DNA of 64,000 nt, from assembly GCA_022827185.1 (NCBI GenBank), contig JAJDTM010000022.1, forward strand, positions 1 through 64,000, in the 5' to 3' direction. Position 1 is the stretch's first letter, and each line of letters opens with the position of its first letter. The notes under the pieces are model-generated. The model was not told the DNA's origin, made no database searches, and saw nothing but the letters and a program-made list of their open reading frames with translations. The DNA is from Candidatus Poribacteria bacterium (GTDB lineage Bacteria; Poribacteria; WGA-4E; WGA-3G). The position numbers and the translations under genes are program-made. Positions 53,700-62,302 of this stretch are shown piece after piece.

Positions 53700-53865
53700 C
53701 AAAAAAAGTAAACAGTGATAGAAGTACTCGCGAACAACAGAAATCGCTTGCCAAATTTCAAGCTGTTATGTTACACTTAATTCAGACTTAACCGATTGCT
53801 GAATTTATGGTGAATTATAGAAATAAGTTGACGTTTATCAATAACCCTGTCCTTTTCAAAGCCTT

Positions 53866-53944
53866 CAAAGTCCCCTGATAAGGGGCGGGGAATGCCCATA
53901 AGGCATTCATACCGTTGATTCTTTAGGGGGTTGACTTTGCATTA
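53866..53944. repeat. TCCCCCTGATAAG-family repeat, long type
   Basis: CAAAGTC at the left edge and GACTTTG at the right edge are perfect 7-bp inverted copies; the AGGACTTACGC arms are absent. Inside are CCCCTGATAAGG, the GAATGCC/GGCATTC palindrome and TTTAGGGGG. It precedes the aldo/keto reductase gene. Confidence 0.78.
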
Positions 53945-54014
53945 AGAGTGTATAAGTAATTCTAAAATCTACCATAGATTGGAAGTAAATCTCAAGAAGT
54001 AAGGAGAAGTTCTA

Positions 54015-54788
54015 ATGGAAATTGTATCACTTGGGCAAACAGGTTTAAATGTTTCACGGCTTTCAATAGGCACCGGATCGAACGGTTGGAACGGCCGTTC
54101 AAATCAGACCGATTTGGGGTTTGAAACATTCCGAGATCTATTGTTGTTTTCTTATGAAAAAGGCGTAACGTTCTGGGATTCCGCCGATCAGTACGGAAGC
54201 CACCCACATGTCAAAGCAGCACTCGAGGAGCTGCCACGAGAAAGCGTCACGATCACCACAAAGACAACATCCCGCACGCGGGAAACTGTCGAAGCAGACA
54301 TAAAGCGGTTTCTCAAAGAGATTGGCTCTGATTATGTAGATATTGTGCTGCTCCACTGCCTCACACAAGTAGACTGGCCACAACGATACCCAGATGCGAT
54401 GGAGGCACTCGTCCGTTGTAAAGAGCAAGGCTTAATTCGGGCACACGGCGTATCTTGCCACGACTACGGCGCATTCCAAACATCCGCAATGACAGAATGG
54501 GTTGATGTCGTCTTAGCGCGGATTAATCACGCAGGTGTTAGCATGGACGCATCACCCGCAGATGTCATCCGAACGATGGAGCAGATGGCGTTTGCTGGCA
54601 AGGGGATTTACGGTATGAAAGTCTTAGGCATGGGGAAATTGGCACAAGACGCAGAACAGCAACGCGAGGCAATTGAATTTGTGATGAGCCTCCCCTGTGT
54701 CCACGCCATGACGATCGGCATGACCTCAGAGAATGAGGTAGAAGCGAACGTCGCCGTTGTCAACGAATTCTCGGAGAAAGGCTTATAG
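54015..54788 (+). CDS. Aldo/keto reductase-family oxidoreductase
   Basis: The 257-residue (alpha/beta)8 protein has the AKR pattern LGQTGLNVSRLSIGTG at the N-terminus, the catalytic tetrad in WDSADQYG (Asp, Tyr), ITTKT (Lys) and VLLHCL (His), and a late MTIGMTSENEVEANV block that replaces the usual NADPH-binding RGMSNxxQ. The family reduces carbonyls with NADPH; the substrate cannot be predicted. AAGGAGAAG precedes the ATG. It is somewhat shorter than typical AKRs (about 300). Confidence 0.88.
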   Translation: MEIVSLGQTGLNVSRLSIGTGSNGWNGRSNQTDLGFETFRDLLLFSYEKGVTFWDSADQYGSHPHVKAALEELPRESVTITTKTTSRTRETVEADIKRFLKEIGSDYVDIVLLHCLTQVDWPQRYPDAMEALVRCKEQGLIRAHGVSCHDYGAFQTSAMTEWVDVVLARINHAGVSMDASPADVIRTMEQMAFAGKGIYGMKVLGMGKLAQDAEQQREAIEFVMSLPCVHAMTIGMTSENEVEANVAVVNEFSEKGL

Positions 54789-54884
54789 AAGATTCTTATT
54801 CTACTGTGGCGCGAGATGTCCTGCTTTGCATCTCAAGGTAGGGGCTCGCGCTGTTTATCGTAGTAGGTATCTAAAACGTAGGGC

Positions 54885-54969
54885 ATTTAGTTTTCCATGA
54901 AAAATGCGGAAAGTCCCCCTGATAAGGGGGATTTAGGGGGTTCTTTCAGGCAAAAATCGAAAACTAAAT
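54885..54969. mobile_element. MITE-like element, short core with a third arm pair
   Basis: ATTTAGTTTTC (54885-54895) and GAAAACTAAAT (54959-54969) are perfect 11-bp inverted arms around the AAAGTCCCCCTGATAAG core (54910-54942). These arms do not match those of other copies. It ends 27 nt before gatB. Confidence 0.75.
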
Positions 54970-54996
54970 AGCTCCATCTAAAACGAGAGTAAATCC

Positions 54997-56442
54997 ATGG
55001 AAAAATATGAGATAGTCATCGGTTTGGAAATCCACGCGGAATTATGTACAGAAAGCAAACTCTTCTGCAACTGTGCTTATACTTTCGGGGCAGCGGCAAA
55101 CGACTGCACCTGTCCGATCTGTTTAGGGATGCCGGGGACACTACCGGTTGTTAATAGACGCGCCGTTGAGTTTGCAATCCGAGCAGGGTTGGCGATGGGA
55201 TGCGAAATTACGGCTTCCAGCAAATTTGATCGGAAGAACTATTTCTATCCAGACCTGCCGAAAAACTATCAAATCTCGCAATACGACATCCCGTTGTGTC
55301 AAAATGGACAGGTAACATTTGAATTTAATGGAGAACCCCGTACCGTCGCGCTCCGCAGAATACATCTTGAAGAGGACGCGGGAAAATCCATTCATGCCGA
55401 AGTTACAGGCGATCCGACCCGTAGTTTCATGGACTTCAATCGGGCCGGGGTGCCACTCCTCGAAATTGTGAGTGAACCCGAACTACATTCCCCCGAAGAA
55501 GCGATTGCTTACTGTCGCGCTGTTAAGGAAATCTTGGAATATATTGAAGTCAGCGATTGTAACATGGAAGAAGGGAGCCTGCGATGCGAACCGAACCTCT
55601 CGCTACGCCCCAAAGGCAGTAAAGAGTTAGGCACCCGGACAGAGATTAAGAACAAAAACTCGTTTCAGGAACTGATTGATGCGATGGAGTATGAGGTGAA
55701 ACGGCAGGCGCAGATCTTAGATGCCGGTGGAGAGGTCGTCCAAGAAACACTCCTATTTGACGCAAGCACTGGTAAAACGGTGGCGATGCGTGGCAAGGAA
55801 GAGGCAGATGACTACCGCTATTTTCCTGAACCCGATCTCGTTCACGTTCAGATCAGCGATGCATCGATTAAAGAAATCCGACCGACACTCCCAGAACTTC
55901 CCGCAGCGCGTCGCAAACGTTTTATCACGGATTACGGTATCTCCCCTGAAAACGCCGAGTTCCTGACCGCTACTCGGCCCCTTGCTGAATTCTTTGATGC
56001 AGCCGCGCAACTCAGTGGTGAACCTACCGTCTGTGCAAACTGGATGATGGGAGACCTCACTCGACTCCTCAACACAGCAGAAATTGAGATCCAAGATTCA
56101 AAGGTTACTCCCGCGCACCTCAACGAACTCATCCAACTGATTGACAACGCAACCATCAGCGGTAAAATCGCCAAATCCGTGCTTGACGATGCCTTTGAAA
56201 CAGGCAAGATGCCGAAAGAGATTGTCGCTGAAAAGGGCTTGGCACAAATTACGGACACCTCAGAGATAGAAGCCATCGTCTTACAGGTTGTAGAGGAGAA
56301 CCCCGGTCCCGCGCAGGACTATCGTGATGGCACGAAGAAAGCAATCGGATTCCTCGTAGGGCAGGTAATGCGCGCCACTCGCGGAAAGGCAAACCCACAA
56401 CTGGTGAACCAAATCCTGACGCGGATCCTATCTACCGAGTGA
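54997..56442 (+). CDS. gatB: Asp-tRNA(Asn)/Glu-tRNA(Gln) amidotransferase subunit B
   Basis: GatB phosphorylates and amidates mischarged Glu-tRNA-Gln or Asp-tRNA-Asn with GatA and GatC. The 481-residue protein has IVIGLEIHAELCTESKLFC, the zinc-site NDCTCPICLGMPGTLPVVN, KNYFYPDLPKNYQISQYDIP, HLEEDAGKSIH, EGSLRCEPNLSLRPKGS and the C-terminal YqeY-like tRNA-binding domain ending DYRDGTKKAIGFLVGQVMRATRGKANP. gatA and gatC are not in the window, so gatB stands alone here. ACGAGAG lies 10 nt before the ATG. Confidence 0.97.
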   Translation: MEKYEIVIGLEIHAELCTESKLFCNCAYTFGAAANDCTCPICLGMPGTLPVVNRRAVEFAIRAGLAMGCEITASSKFDRKNYFYPDLPKNYQISQYDIPLCQNGQVTFEFNGEPRTVALRRIHLEEDAGKSIHAEVTGDPTRSFMDFNRAGVPLLEIVSEPELHSPEEAIAYCRAVKEILEYIEVSDCNMEEGSLRCEPNLSLRPKGSKELGTRTEIKNKNSFQELIDAMEYEVKRQAQILDAGGEVVQETLLFDASTGKTVAMRGKEEADDYRYFPEPDLVHVQISDASIKEIRPTLPELPAARRKRFITDYGISPENAEFLTATRPLAEFFDAAAQLSGEPTVCANWMMGDLTRLLNTAEIEIQDSKVTPAHLNELIQLIDNATISGKIAKSVLDDAFETGKMPKEIVAEKGLAQITDTSEIEAIVLQVVEENPGPAQDYRDGTKKAIGFLVGQVMRATRGKANPQLVNQILTRILSTE

Positions 56443-56549
56443 GCGATGCTATTTTAAAATCTGCGGGGTGAAGTCTTCGTGTCTTTTCTGATTGCGTTTT
56501 AGGGTAACCCTGCTAACGTGTATTCGTAAATATAATCACTAATCAAGGC

Positions 56550-57641
56550 ATGACGACAGGACAGATTATCCTCACATCCGTAACAAAACAGTTCGGCAAC
56601 ACAGTCGCAGTTGATGACGTGTCATTACAGGTAGAGGGTGGCGAGTTCTTTTCGCTGCTCGGACCGAGCGGGTGTGGAAAAACAACAACACTGCGCATCA
56701 TCGGTGGGTTTGTGTATCCCACCGCTGGAGAGGTCCACATCAACGGCGAATTGATGGCGGAAACACCCCCGTACCGCCGTCCAGTCAACACCGTCTTCCA
56801 AAACTACGCACTGTTCCCGCACAAAACAGTCGCACAGAATATCGCGTTCGGGCTGCAGATGAAAAAAGCATCGAAGGCAGAAATCTCAGATGCTGTAGAA
56901 AGTTCACTGGATTTAATTCAGCTGCCCGGATACGGGGATCGGAAACCAGACGAACTCTCCGGTGGCGAAAGACAGCGCGTAGCACTCGCGCGGGCGTTAA
57001 TCAACGAACCCACCATCCTGCTATTAGATGAACCCCTCTCCGCACTCGACCTGAAACTCCGAAAACAGATGCAACTGGAGCTCAAAGCATTGCAACGCAA
57101 AGTCGGCATTACGTTTGTCTATGTTACGCACGACCAAGGGGAAGCGTTAGCACTGTCGGATCGCATTGCAGTGATGAACGAGGGAAAAATCCTTCAAGTC
57201 GGAACGCCGTCGGAAATCTACGATTCGCCGCAGAACCGTTTCGTCGCCGACTTTATCGGCACTTCTAACTTCCTTGAAGGCACACTTATCAGCGAGAATG
57301 AAATCACCCTGACAACAGAACCCCCGCTCAAGATCATCTGCACGCCAAACAGCAAGGTGCCACCGAACACACCCGTCACTATCGCGATTCGTCCAGAACG
57401 TTTTGACTTGCGGATAACGCCTATTTCTGATGCCCCGAATTTCTTACGCGGCGTGATCCAAGACGAAAGTTATCTCGGCACAACGCTGCAATACACCGTG
57501 CAGACCGGCTATCCGACACCACTCATCGCCCACCAACAGAACACAGGTACCCGCGAGACACATCGCTTTCAACGCGGCGACACAGTCTATCTGCAATGGA
57601 CACCAGAGAACGCAATTGTCTTAAAAAATGATGAAGACTAA
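56550..57641 (+). CDS. ABC transporter ATP-binding protein, PotA-like
   Basis: The 363-residue ATPase has Walker A GPSGCGKTTTLR, the Q-loop FQNYALFPHKTV, signature LSGGERQRVALARAL, Walker B ILLLDEPLSALD, the switch TFVYVTHDQGEALALSDR, and a TOBE_2 domain (TIAIRPERFDLRI) as in PotA/FbpC/CysA-type importers of polyamines, iron or sulfate. No permease or binding protein is encoded nearby; the next gene is convergent and overlaps by 4 bp. It must work with components encoded elsewhere. Confidence 0.92.
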   Translation: MTTGQIILTSVTKQFGNTVAVDDVSLQVEGGEFFSLLGPSGCGKTTTLRIIGGFVYPTAGEVHINGELMAETPPYRRPVNTVFQNYALFPHKTVAQNIAFGLQMKKASKAEISDAVESSLDLIQLPGYGDRKPDELSGGERQRVALARALINEPTILLLDEPLSALDLKLRKQMQLELKALQRKVGITFVYVTHDQGEALALSDRIAVMNEGKILQVGTPSEIYDSPQNRFVADFIGTSNFLEGTLISENEITLTTEPPLKIICTPNSKVPPNTPVTIAIRPERFDLRITPISDAPNFLRGVIQDESYLGTTLQYTVQTGYPTPLIAHQQNTGTRETHRFQRGDTVYLQWTPENAIVLKNDED

Positions 57642-58636
57642 CCGCCAGCCAACGGCAGTTTGACTTTCCCGTTATCGCGCTGCTGCGAGGTTAAGAAACC
57701 GATGATAATCTGGACGACTTTGTAACCCTCACTCCCAGGCGAAACAGGTTGTCCGCCCTCTGCAACAAGACCAACTAACTCTCGGACACCAGCAGGGATA
57801 CCCGTCATATCCCACGACGGTGCCTCAATCGTCTCAACAGCGTCGTCTTGATGAAGTGTTGCCCCTTTGTCACTGATGAGAATATAGCCGTTGGTCCCAA
57901 CAATCTCTACACGGAACCCAGAGAGGGTCGTCTTTGGACCACCAGCGTAGTAACCACGCACACCGTTCGCAAAATGGATATATCCGTGCGCCGAAGGTTC
58001 CGTTGCTGGCACATGTCCACCATCGCCTTTATACTCGTTATAATCCTCATACCCGTCTTCTAATTCAGCAGAGACCCACTCCGGATCAGAGTCAGCAAAA
58101 TAGCAGATGGCATCAACAAGGTGTGTCCCGTTTCGGAAAAGCATTGCGCGACCGCCGCTCAACGTACCGATGACATACTGGACATCACCAATACGTCCAC
58201 CACCGACAATCACATCATGCGTATGCCGCCACAACGGTTGCCACCGACGCGTATGGTCGATCGATAGAATCGTGCCGTTTCGCTCGGTTGCCTCCATCAT
58301 TCTGTCCGCATCCTCGACACTCGTCGCCATCGGCTTTTCACAGAAGATACCTTTCACACCAGCATTCGCCGCGTCAACGACGAGGTCAGCATGTCGATGG
58401 TCAGACGTCGCCACCGTCACGACATCTAAATTCTCAGCGGCGAGCATCTCCTGATGGTTAGTATACAGAGAGATGTTATCCCAGGTATCCTGATATTTTT
58501 CTTTGAAAGCATCTAAGGTACTCTGAACAAAATCGCAGCCAGCAGCTAATTCAACATTCGGCATACCGACGATCCCAGATGCATGTGTCGTACCGATGCC
58601 ACTACAACCAATAACCCCAACGCGTAAATTTGCCAT
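57638..58636 (-). CDS. Gfo/Idh/MocA-family oxidoreductase
   Basis: The 332-residue protein has an N-terminal NAD(P)-binding Rossmann fold (LRVGVIGCSGIGTTHASGI), the conserved EKP motif in GIFCEKPMATSVEDAD, and a C-terminal alpha/beta domain with HLVDAICYF. Members oxidise or reduce sugars, inositols or related polyols. GGAGG lies 8 nt before the ATG at 58636; the track ATG at 58642 is too close to it. It converges with the PotA-like gene. Confidence 0.92.
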   Translation of the reverse strand: MANLRVGVIGCSGIGTTHASGIVGMPNVELAAGCDFVQSTLDAFKEKYQDTWDNISLYTNHQEMLAAENLDVVTVATSDHRHADLVVDAANAGVKGIFCEKPMATSVEDADRMMEATERNGTILSIDHTRRWQPLWRHTHDVIVGGGRIGDVQYVIGTLSGGRAMLFRNGTHLVDAICYFADSDPEWVSAELEDGYEDYNEYKGDGGHVPATEPSAHGYIHFANGVRGYYAGGPKTTLSGFRVEIVGTNGYILISDKGATLHQDDAVETIEAPSWDMTGIPAGVRELVGLVAEGGQPVSPGSEGYKVVQIIIGFLTSQQRDNGKVKLPLAGG

Positions 58637-58833
58637 GTCCATATCCTCCGCTATTCTGTAGTTTCAAACCACAGAGAACCGAAAACGAGATGACTATGAA
58701 ATTCACTGCTTTGTCACGGAAACGATTATACACCGTGCCGAAATAGAAGTCAAATTTTTTGTCGGACCTTGAAAGGTAATTCAGCCAGAATTATTTAGTT
58801 TCCATTCTTCGCTCTAATTTTCACCCCCCAGGT

Positions 58834-58895
58834 CCGGTAGGTTCGGTTTTGCGGTGTACTCACCCAAATGCGACCTGCATTCCTAACCGAACCGG
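58834..58895. repeat. Long-loop copy of the GGTTCGGTT palindrome
   Basis: GGTTCGGTT (58840-58848) faces AACCGAACC (58885-58893) over a 36-nt loop with GCGGTGTACTCACCCAAATG. The copy at 837-919 has only a 4-nt loop. Confidence 0.65.
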
Positions 58896-58935
58896 ATACT
58901 ACGCCGAAACCTTGAAGACTCCAAAAACCTCTTGA

Positions 58936-59018
58936 ATCCCGTAGGGATGGTATCTCTGTAGAGAAACGCAACCTCACAGACCTAAGCCCCGTAGGGGCGG
59001 CATCTACACGGATCCGCA
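58936..59018. repeat. CCCGTAGGG-type degenerate tandem repeat
   Basis: TCCCGTAGGGATGGTATCT and, about 50 bp on, CCCCGTAGGGGCGGCATCT are related units, each with a small internal palindrome. Apart from these and the copy at 58834, the 412-bp gap 58637-59048 shows nothing I can support. Confidence 0.55.
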
Positions 59019-59048
59019 AGGAGTTGTCTCACACCGTGATGGAATTCT

Positions 59049-60011
59049 CTAATATCCATCCGTATACCAAAAGATATGATGCGACTTGATGCCTTGTGCT
59101 AAAGGTGGGAGTTGATTGTGTAGGAGACTCGGAATTGAATCGGACGAATTGGAAAGCGCGGCGGGTTGATTGATGCGATACATCGTACTGCCGTGTTCGT
59201 TAATCTCGGGTGCATTGAAACCGTCTGCAATAGGTGCCGGATAGACAACCTCAAGCGATTCCGCATCCAACTGGGCAATAACATTGGAGAGCATATCTTC
59301 AAAAAGTTGCTTACCGCGCTCGCGTGCAAAGGCTGCTTCCGAAGCAACAAATTCCTCGACATTCAATTGATCTTCGCGCCGGACAACAGAAACATAACCT
59401 TCAATACCACCATCGCGTTCAGCGACCCAAGCGTCTGGCGACTCAGTGCACACCCAATCCGTCCAATACGCCATCTCATCTCTGACGAAGGGACCGTTGA
59501 ATTTACGTGCGTATGCGTCATAGATAGCAGCAATCCGCTGGACTTCGGCTGCATCATCAAAATTCGCTGGACGCACATCCCACGTCACCCGTTTTTTAGC
59601 CGTGAACGGTTGTTTCGCATAGTAGCGCGGCACCTTCTCCCACCCTTCAACCGAATAGATCCGTTGGCTGCCGTGGAGCGAAGACATCACTATATCGCGG
59701 GATTCCATGAACCGAATTGAATCCTTGAGAAGCTGCGTCGCAAGTCCACGCCGTCGGTATTCTGGACGCGTGCTGACCTCACCGATACCGCCGACGGTTA
59801 CCGGTTCGCCGTGCAAAAACATCTTACGGATAAAAACGCGCACCGTGCTGACAATCGTGCCATTGTCAACCGCAATCCGGATACCTTCTGGGTCCCGCCA
59901 CGGGTCATTGTGCCAGTGGTTAGAGAAATATTGGCGACCGCCTGTAAAGACATGCGTGACATGGTCCAGCCACTTCTCTAACTCATCAGGATAAAGTGCG
60001 CGAAACTCCAT
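59049..60011 (-). CDS. GNAT-family N-acetyltransferase, Eis-like
   Basis: The 320-residue protein has an N-terminal GNAT domain with the acetyl-CoA loop in GGIGEVSTRPEYRRRGLATQLLKDSI near residue 75 and a second, weaker GNAT-like half after residue 140 (PANFDDAAEVQRIAAIYD). Two fused GNAT folds resemble Eis-type enzymes, which acetylate amines with acetyl-CoA. ATG at 60011 (MEFRALYPDELE) is preferred over the TTG at 60029. It ends next to the NHL-protein gene and probably belongs to the same transcript. Confidence 0.78.
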   Translation of the reverse strand: MEFRALYPDELEKWLDHVTHVFTGGRQYFSNHWHNDPWRDPEGIRIAVDNGTIVSTVRVFIRKMFLHGEPVTVGGIGEVSTRPEYRRRGLATQLLKDSIRFMESRDIVMSSLHGSQRIYSVEGWEKVPRYYAKQPFTAKKRVTWDVRPANFDDAAEVQRIAAIYDAYARKFNGPFVRDEMAYWTDWVCTESPDAWVAERDGGIEGYVSVVRREDQLNVEEFVASEAAFARERGKQLFEDMLSNVIAQLDAESLEVVYPAPIADGFNAPEINEHGSTMYRINQPAALSNSSDSIPSLLHNQLPPLAQGIKSHHIFWYTDGY

Positions 60012-60025
60012 ATTAACAAAAAACC

Positions 60026-62044
60026 TCAAAATTTTATGGTTAACTCGCCAAGGAACTGGCGTGCCTGATTACGACTTCCAAACACCTCATAGAGATCACC
60101 AGAGACATCGTAAAATCGCCGGACAAAATTGCGACTCGTTTCCGCGGGATTGAGATCCGCATAACGGAGCCATAGATTTGTCCGAGACCAGATATCCCAA
60201 TTAAGTTCAATAACCGTGGAACTCGCATCCCCGGTGTCAACCCGCCGTTGCTTATTGAGATCCTGAAAGAGCGCGTCCTGCGTTAAATCAGAGGTGCCAT
60301 CAACACGTCCGACCGATACATTTAACTCCTTATACCGATACGGATTCGGGTTGGTGATAAATTTCAGATTCGCGGCGAAGGCGTTCTCTAATGCCTGTGT
60401 CCCAAAGTCATAACTGTCCTCCACCTTCGCAGGCGTGATGTAACGTTCATCTTGCTCAGCGTACGTCAGTTCATCAAGAAACGTCAAATGCCATCGCTCA
60501 GAGAGGCTATACGTCCATCCAAATAGATTCTTCAGTTCCAATTGATTAAGTTCATCTTCAACATCCGTTGAAACATCGATGTCCTCATAATCCTCGAAGT
60601 ACTCGTTGTAAAGATTAGCGGCACGGAGGCTATAAAAACCGTTCATGTGGGACGGTTTCACAGTAAACCCTGTGATAGAATATTGCGCGATCGTAAAATC
60701 GCTCGCATCCCGTAGATAAAGGTGCCCTGCAGCATCAAGATCCAGGAAAGTTTGATCGTGCTTATCTTCGCTGAGTTGATCCGTCTCATAAACAATCCGT
60801 CCAATATATCGTCCGTTGTTGTCAAACTTCTGGATACGTGAAATGACGTTATGAAAGAGCGTCAACCGAATGTCTTTGCGCTTCAGTTCCTCAGCGAGTT
60901 CTGCATCATCTTCATAGTCCGTTTCTTCATCAGCATAGTGGCGGTTGTACTCGGCTTCCTCAAGCAAGCGTACGCGTCGATTCAAGGCAGCGGTATCGGC
61001 AGCCACCGCAGGACGCTGTGCAAACGGACCGTATTGTGACCGTGTCGCATTCGTAATCGTGTCAGCGAGTTCAGCCTGACCTGGCGTTCCCTCCGTCAGC
61101 TGCGTCAGTGTCGGTGAGAGAACGACAACCTCTGGAAGTCCGCCTACTTTTCTACGGAATCGGCTGGCATCTTTAACGAGGACTTCGCCGGTTGGAAGTG
61201 TCGAGAGTGCTATCGGTTTCACGAATTCACCGTTGCTCCGCCCTTTTCTACCGAAACTGCCAAGCGATTTCCCCATCGGATCAAACTTCACCACCCGGTG
61301 ATTACCCGTATCAGCGATAAGCACATTTCCACGTCTATCAATTGCAATGTCCGCGGCATCCGTATCAAATTCACCCGCACCCGCACCGTACCTCCCAAAA
61401 GCGACCAACTTTTCGCCATCGGCACCGAACTTATGGACACGTCCGCGTTCCGCATCTAAAACGTAGAGTTCATTTTCGGCATTGAGCACGACCCGGAGGG
61501 CTCTGTCATGTCCTTTCGGTTGAATACCGAAAGCCGTTTTTCCGCTTTCGTCAATGATAAAGTTCCCTACCAAAACAACCTTGGGATAGACATCCACTGG
61601 ATCCACAAAATAGGTATCCAACAATTCACCGACTCGACTGAATTTATGCACACACGGCGCGAACATATAAATTTTGGGATCGGCGGTTTCGGCGATGTGA
61701 TGTGCAGTCACGTCAGCAACGTAAATATTTCCGACGCTATCCACAGCGAGATGCCCCGGCTTTCGTAAGATATTGTCTGGAGATTCGGGGGCTTCGGGAA
61801 ATTGCAATAGAAATTCTCCGGTCGCCGACAACTTCTGAATTAGCCGGTTCTCGGTATCACTCACATAGATGTGTTGGTTATCAAAGGCGAGGTGGATATC
61901 CTTGCTAAATCGTCCTTGGGTTTCACCTTTGCCAGCAAATTCACGCTCTAATTGGATAAAATCGACTGAAAAAGCGGAATGGATCCCGATACATAACAAA
62001 CAGAGAAGGGATAGAAACGGTAGAATAACGGTGTATTTTTTCAT
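60026..62044 (-). CDS. Secreted NHL-repeat propeller protein with a strand-rich C-terminal domain
   Basis: A signal peptide (ILPFLSLLCLLCIGIHSAFS) precedes NHL blades to about residue 290: IYVADVTAHHIAETA, ELYVLDAERGRVHKFGADGEKL, VLIADTGNHRVVKFDPMGKSL. A charged helical middle follows, then about 190 residues of alternating polar and aromatic residues (YRYKELNVSVGRVDG, STVIELNWDIWSRTNLWLRY) ending ELTIKF. A final Phe after alternating strands is typical of outer-membrane beta-barrels. The ATG at 62044 is chosen because it starts the signal peptide. Confidence 0.72.
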   Translation of the reverse strand: MKKYTVILPFLSLLCLLCIGIHSAFSVDFIQLEREFAGKGETQGRFSKDIHLAFDNQHIYVSDTENRLIQKLSATGEFLLQFPEAPESPDNILRKPGHLAVDSVGNIYVADVTAHHIAETADPKIYMFAPCVHKFSRVGELLDTYFVDPVDVYPKVVLVGNFIIDESGKTAFGIQPKGHDRALRVVLNAENELYVLDAERGRVHKFGADGEKLVAFGRYGAGAGEFDTDAADIAIDRRGNVLIADTGNHRVVKFDPMGKSLGSFGRKGRSNGEFVKPIALSTLPTGEVLVKDASRFRRKVGGLPEVVVLSPTLTQLTEGTPGQAELADTITNATRSQYGPFAQRPAVAADTAALNRRVRLLEEAEYNRHYADEETDYEDDAELAEELKRKDIRLTLFHNVISRIQKFDNNGRYIGRIVYETDQLSEDKHDQTFLDLDAAGHLYLRDASDFTIAQYSITGFTVKPSHMNGFYSLRAANLYNEYFEDYEDIDVSTDVEDELNQLELKNLFGWTYSLSERWHLTFLDELTYAEQDERYITPAKVEDSYDFGTQALENAFAANLKFITNPNPYRYKELNVSVGRVDGTSDLTQDALFQDLNKQRRVDTGDASSTVIELNWDIWSRTNLWLRYADLNPAETSRNFVRRFYDVSGDLYEVFGSRNQARQFLGELTIKF

Positions 62045-62125
62045 AATTTCATGGTGTGTAGTTTTCAGTAGTCCTCCTACTTTGCAGGCGAAGTTTTCTA
62101 CCTCACCGACTAACAACTAATTTAT

Positions 62126-62219
62126 TAGGACTTACGCACTGTTTCTTAAAGTCCCCCTGATAAGGGGGATTTAGGGGGTTTAAAATTTACCATCGCGTGC
62201 TAAATTTGCGTAAGTTCTA
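62126..62219. mobile_element. MITE-like element, full-length short type
   Basis: TAGGACTTACGCA and TGCGTAAGTTCTA are inverted arms with one mismatch, around the AAAGTCCCCCTGATAAG core and TTTAGGGGG. It differs from the 9938 copy by a few bases. The flanks are AT-rich and a target duplication cannot be assigned with certainty. Confidence 0.8.
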
Positions 62220-62302
62220 TAATTTATAATACGCGGTATTCACTCGGAATGTCAAGATAAAACGTTTTCGGTATCCTAAATCGACACCTACAGTGCGATT
62301 GC

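Noticed and set aside
53576-53761. 61-residue hydrophobic ORF upstream of slt
   Set aside because: Overlaps the slt start and its promoter, has no ribosome-binding site and no family resemblance.
58834-59018. tRNA gene suggested by the GGTTCGG word
   Set aside because: No acceptor, D or anticodon arms can be formed; the word belongs to the palindromic repeat.
58795-59019. 74-residue ORF on the minus strand
   Set aside because: Entirely composed of repeat DNA (GGTTCGGTT palindrome and CCCGTAGGG units); chance open frame.
8071-62219. CRISPR array from the CCCCCTGATAAG repeats
   Set aside because: Copies are kilobases apart, with no regular spacers and no cas genes.
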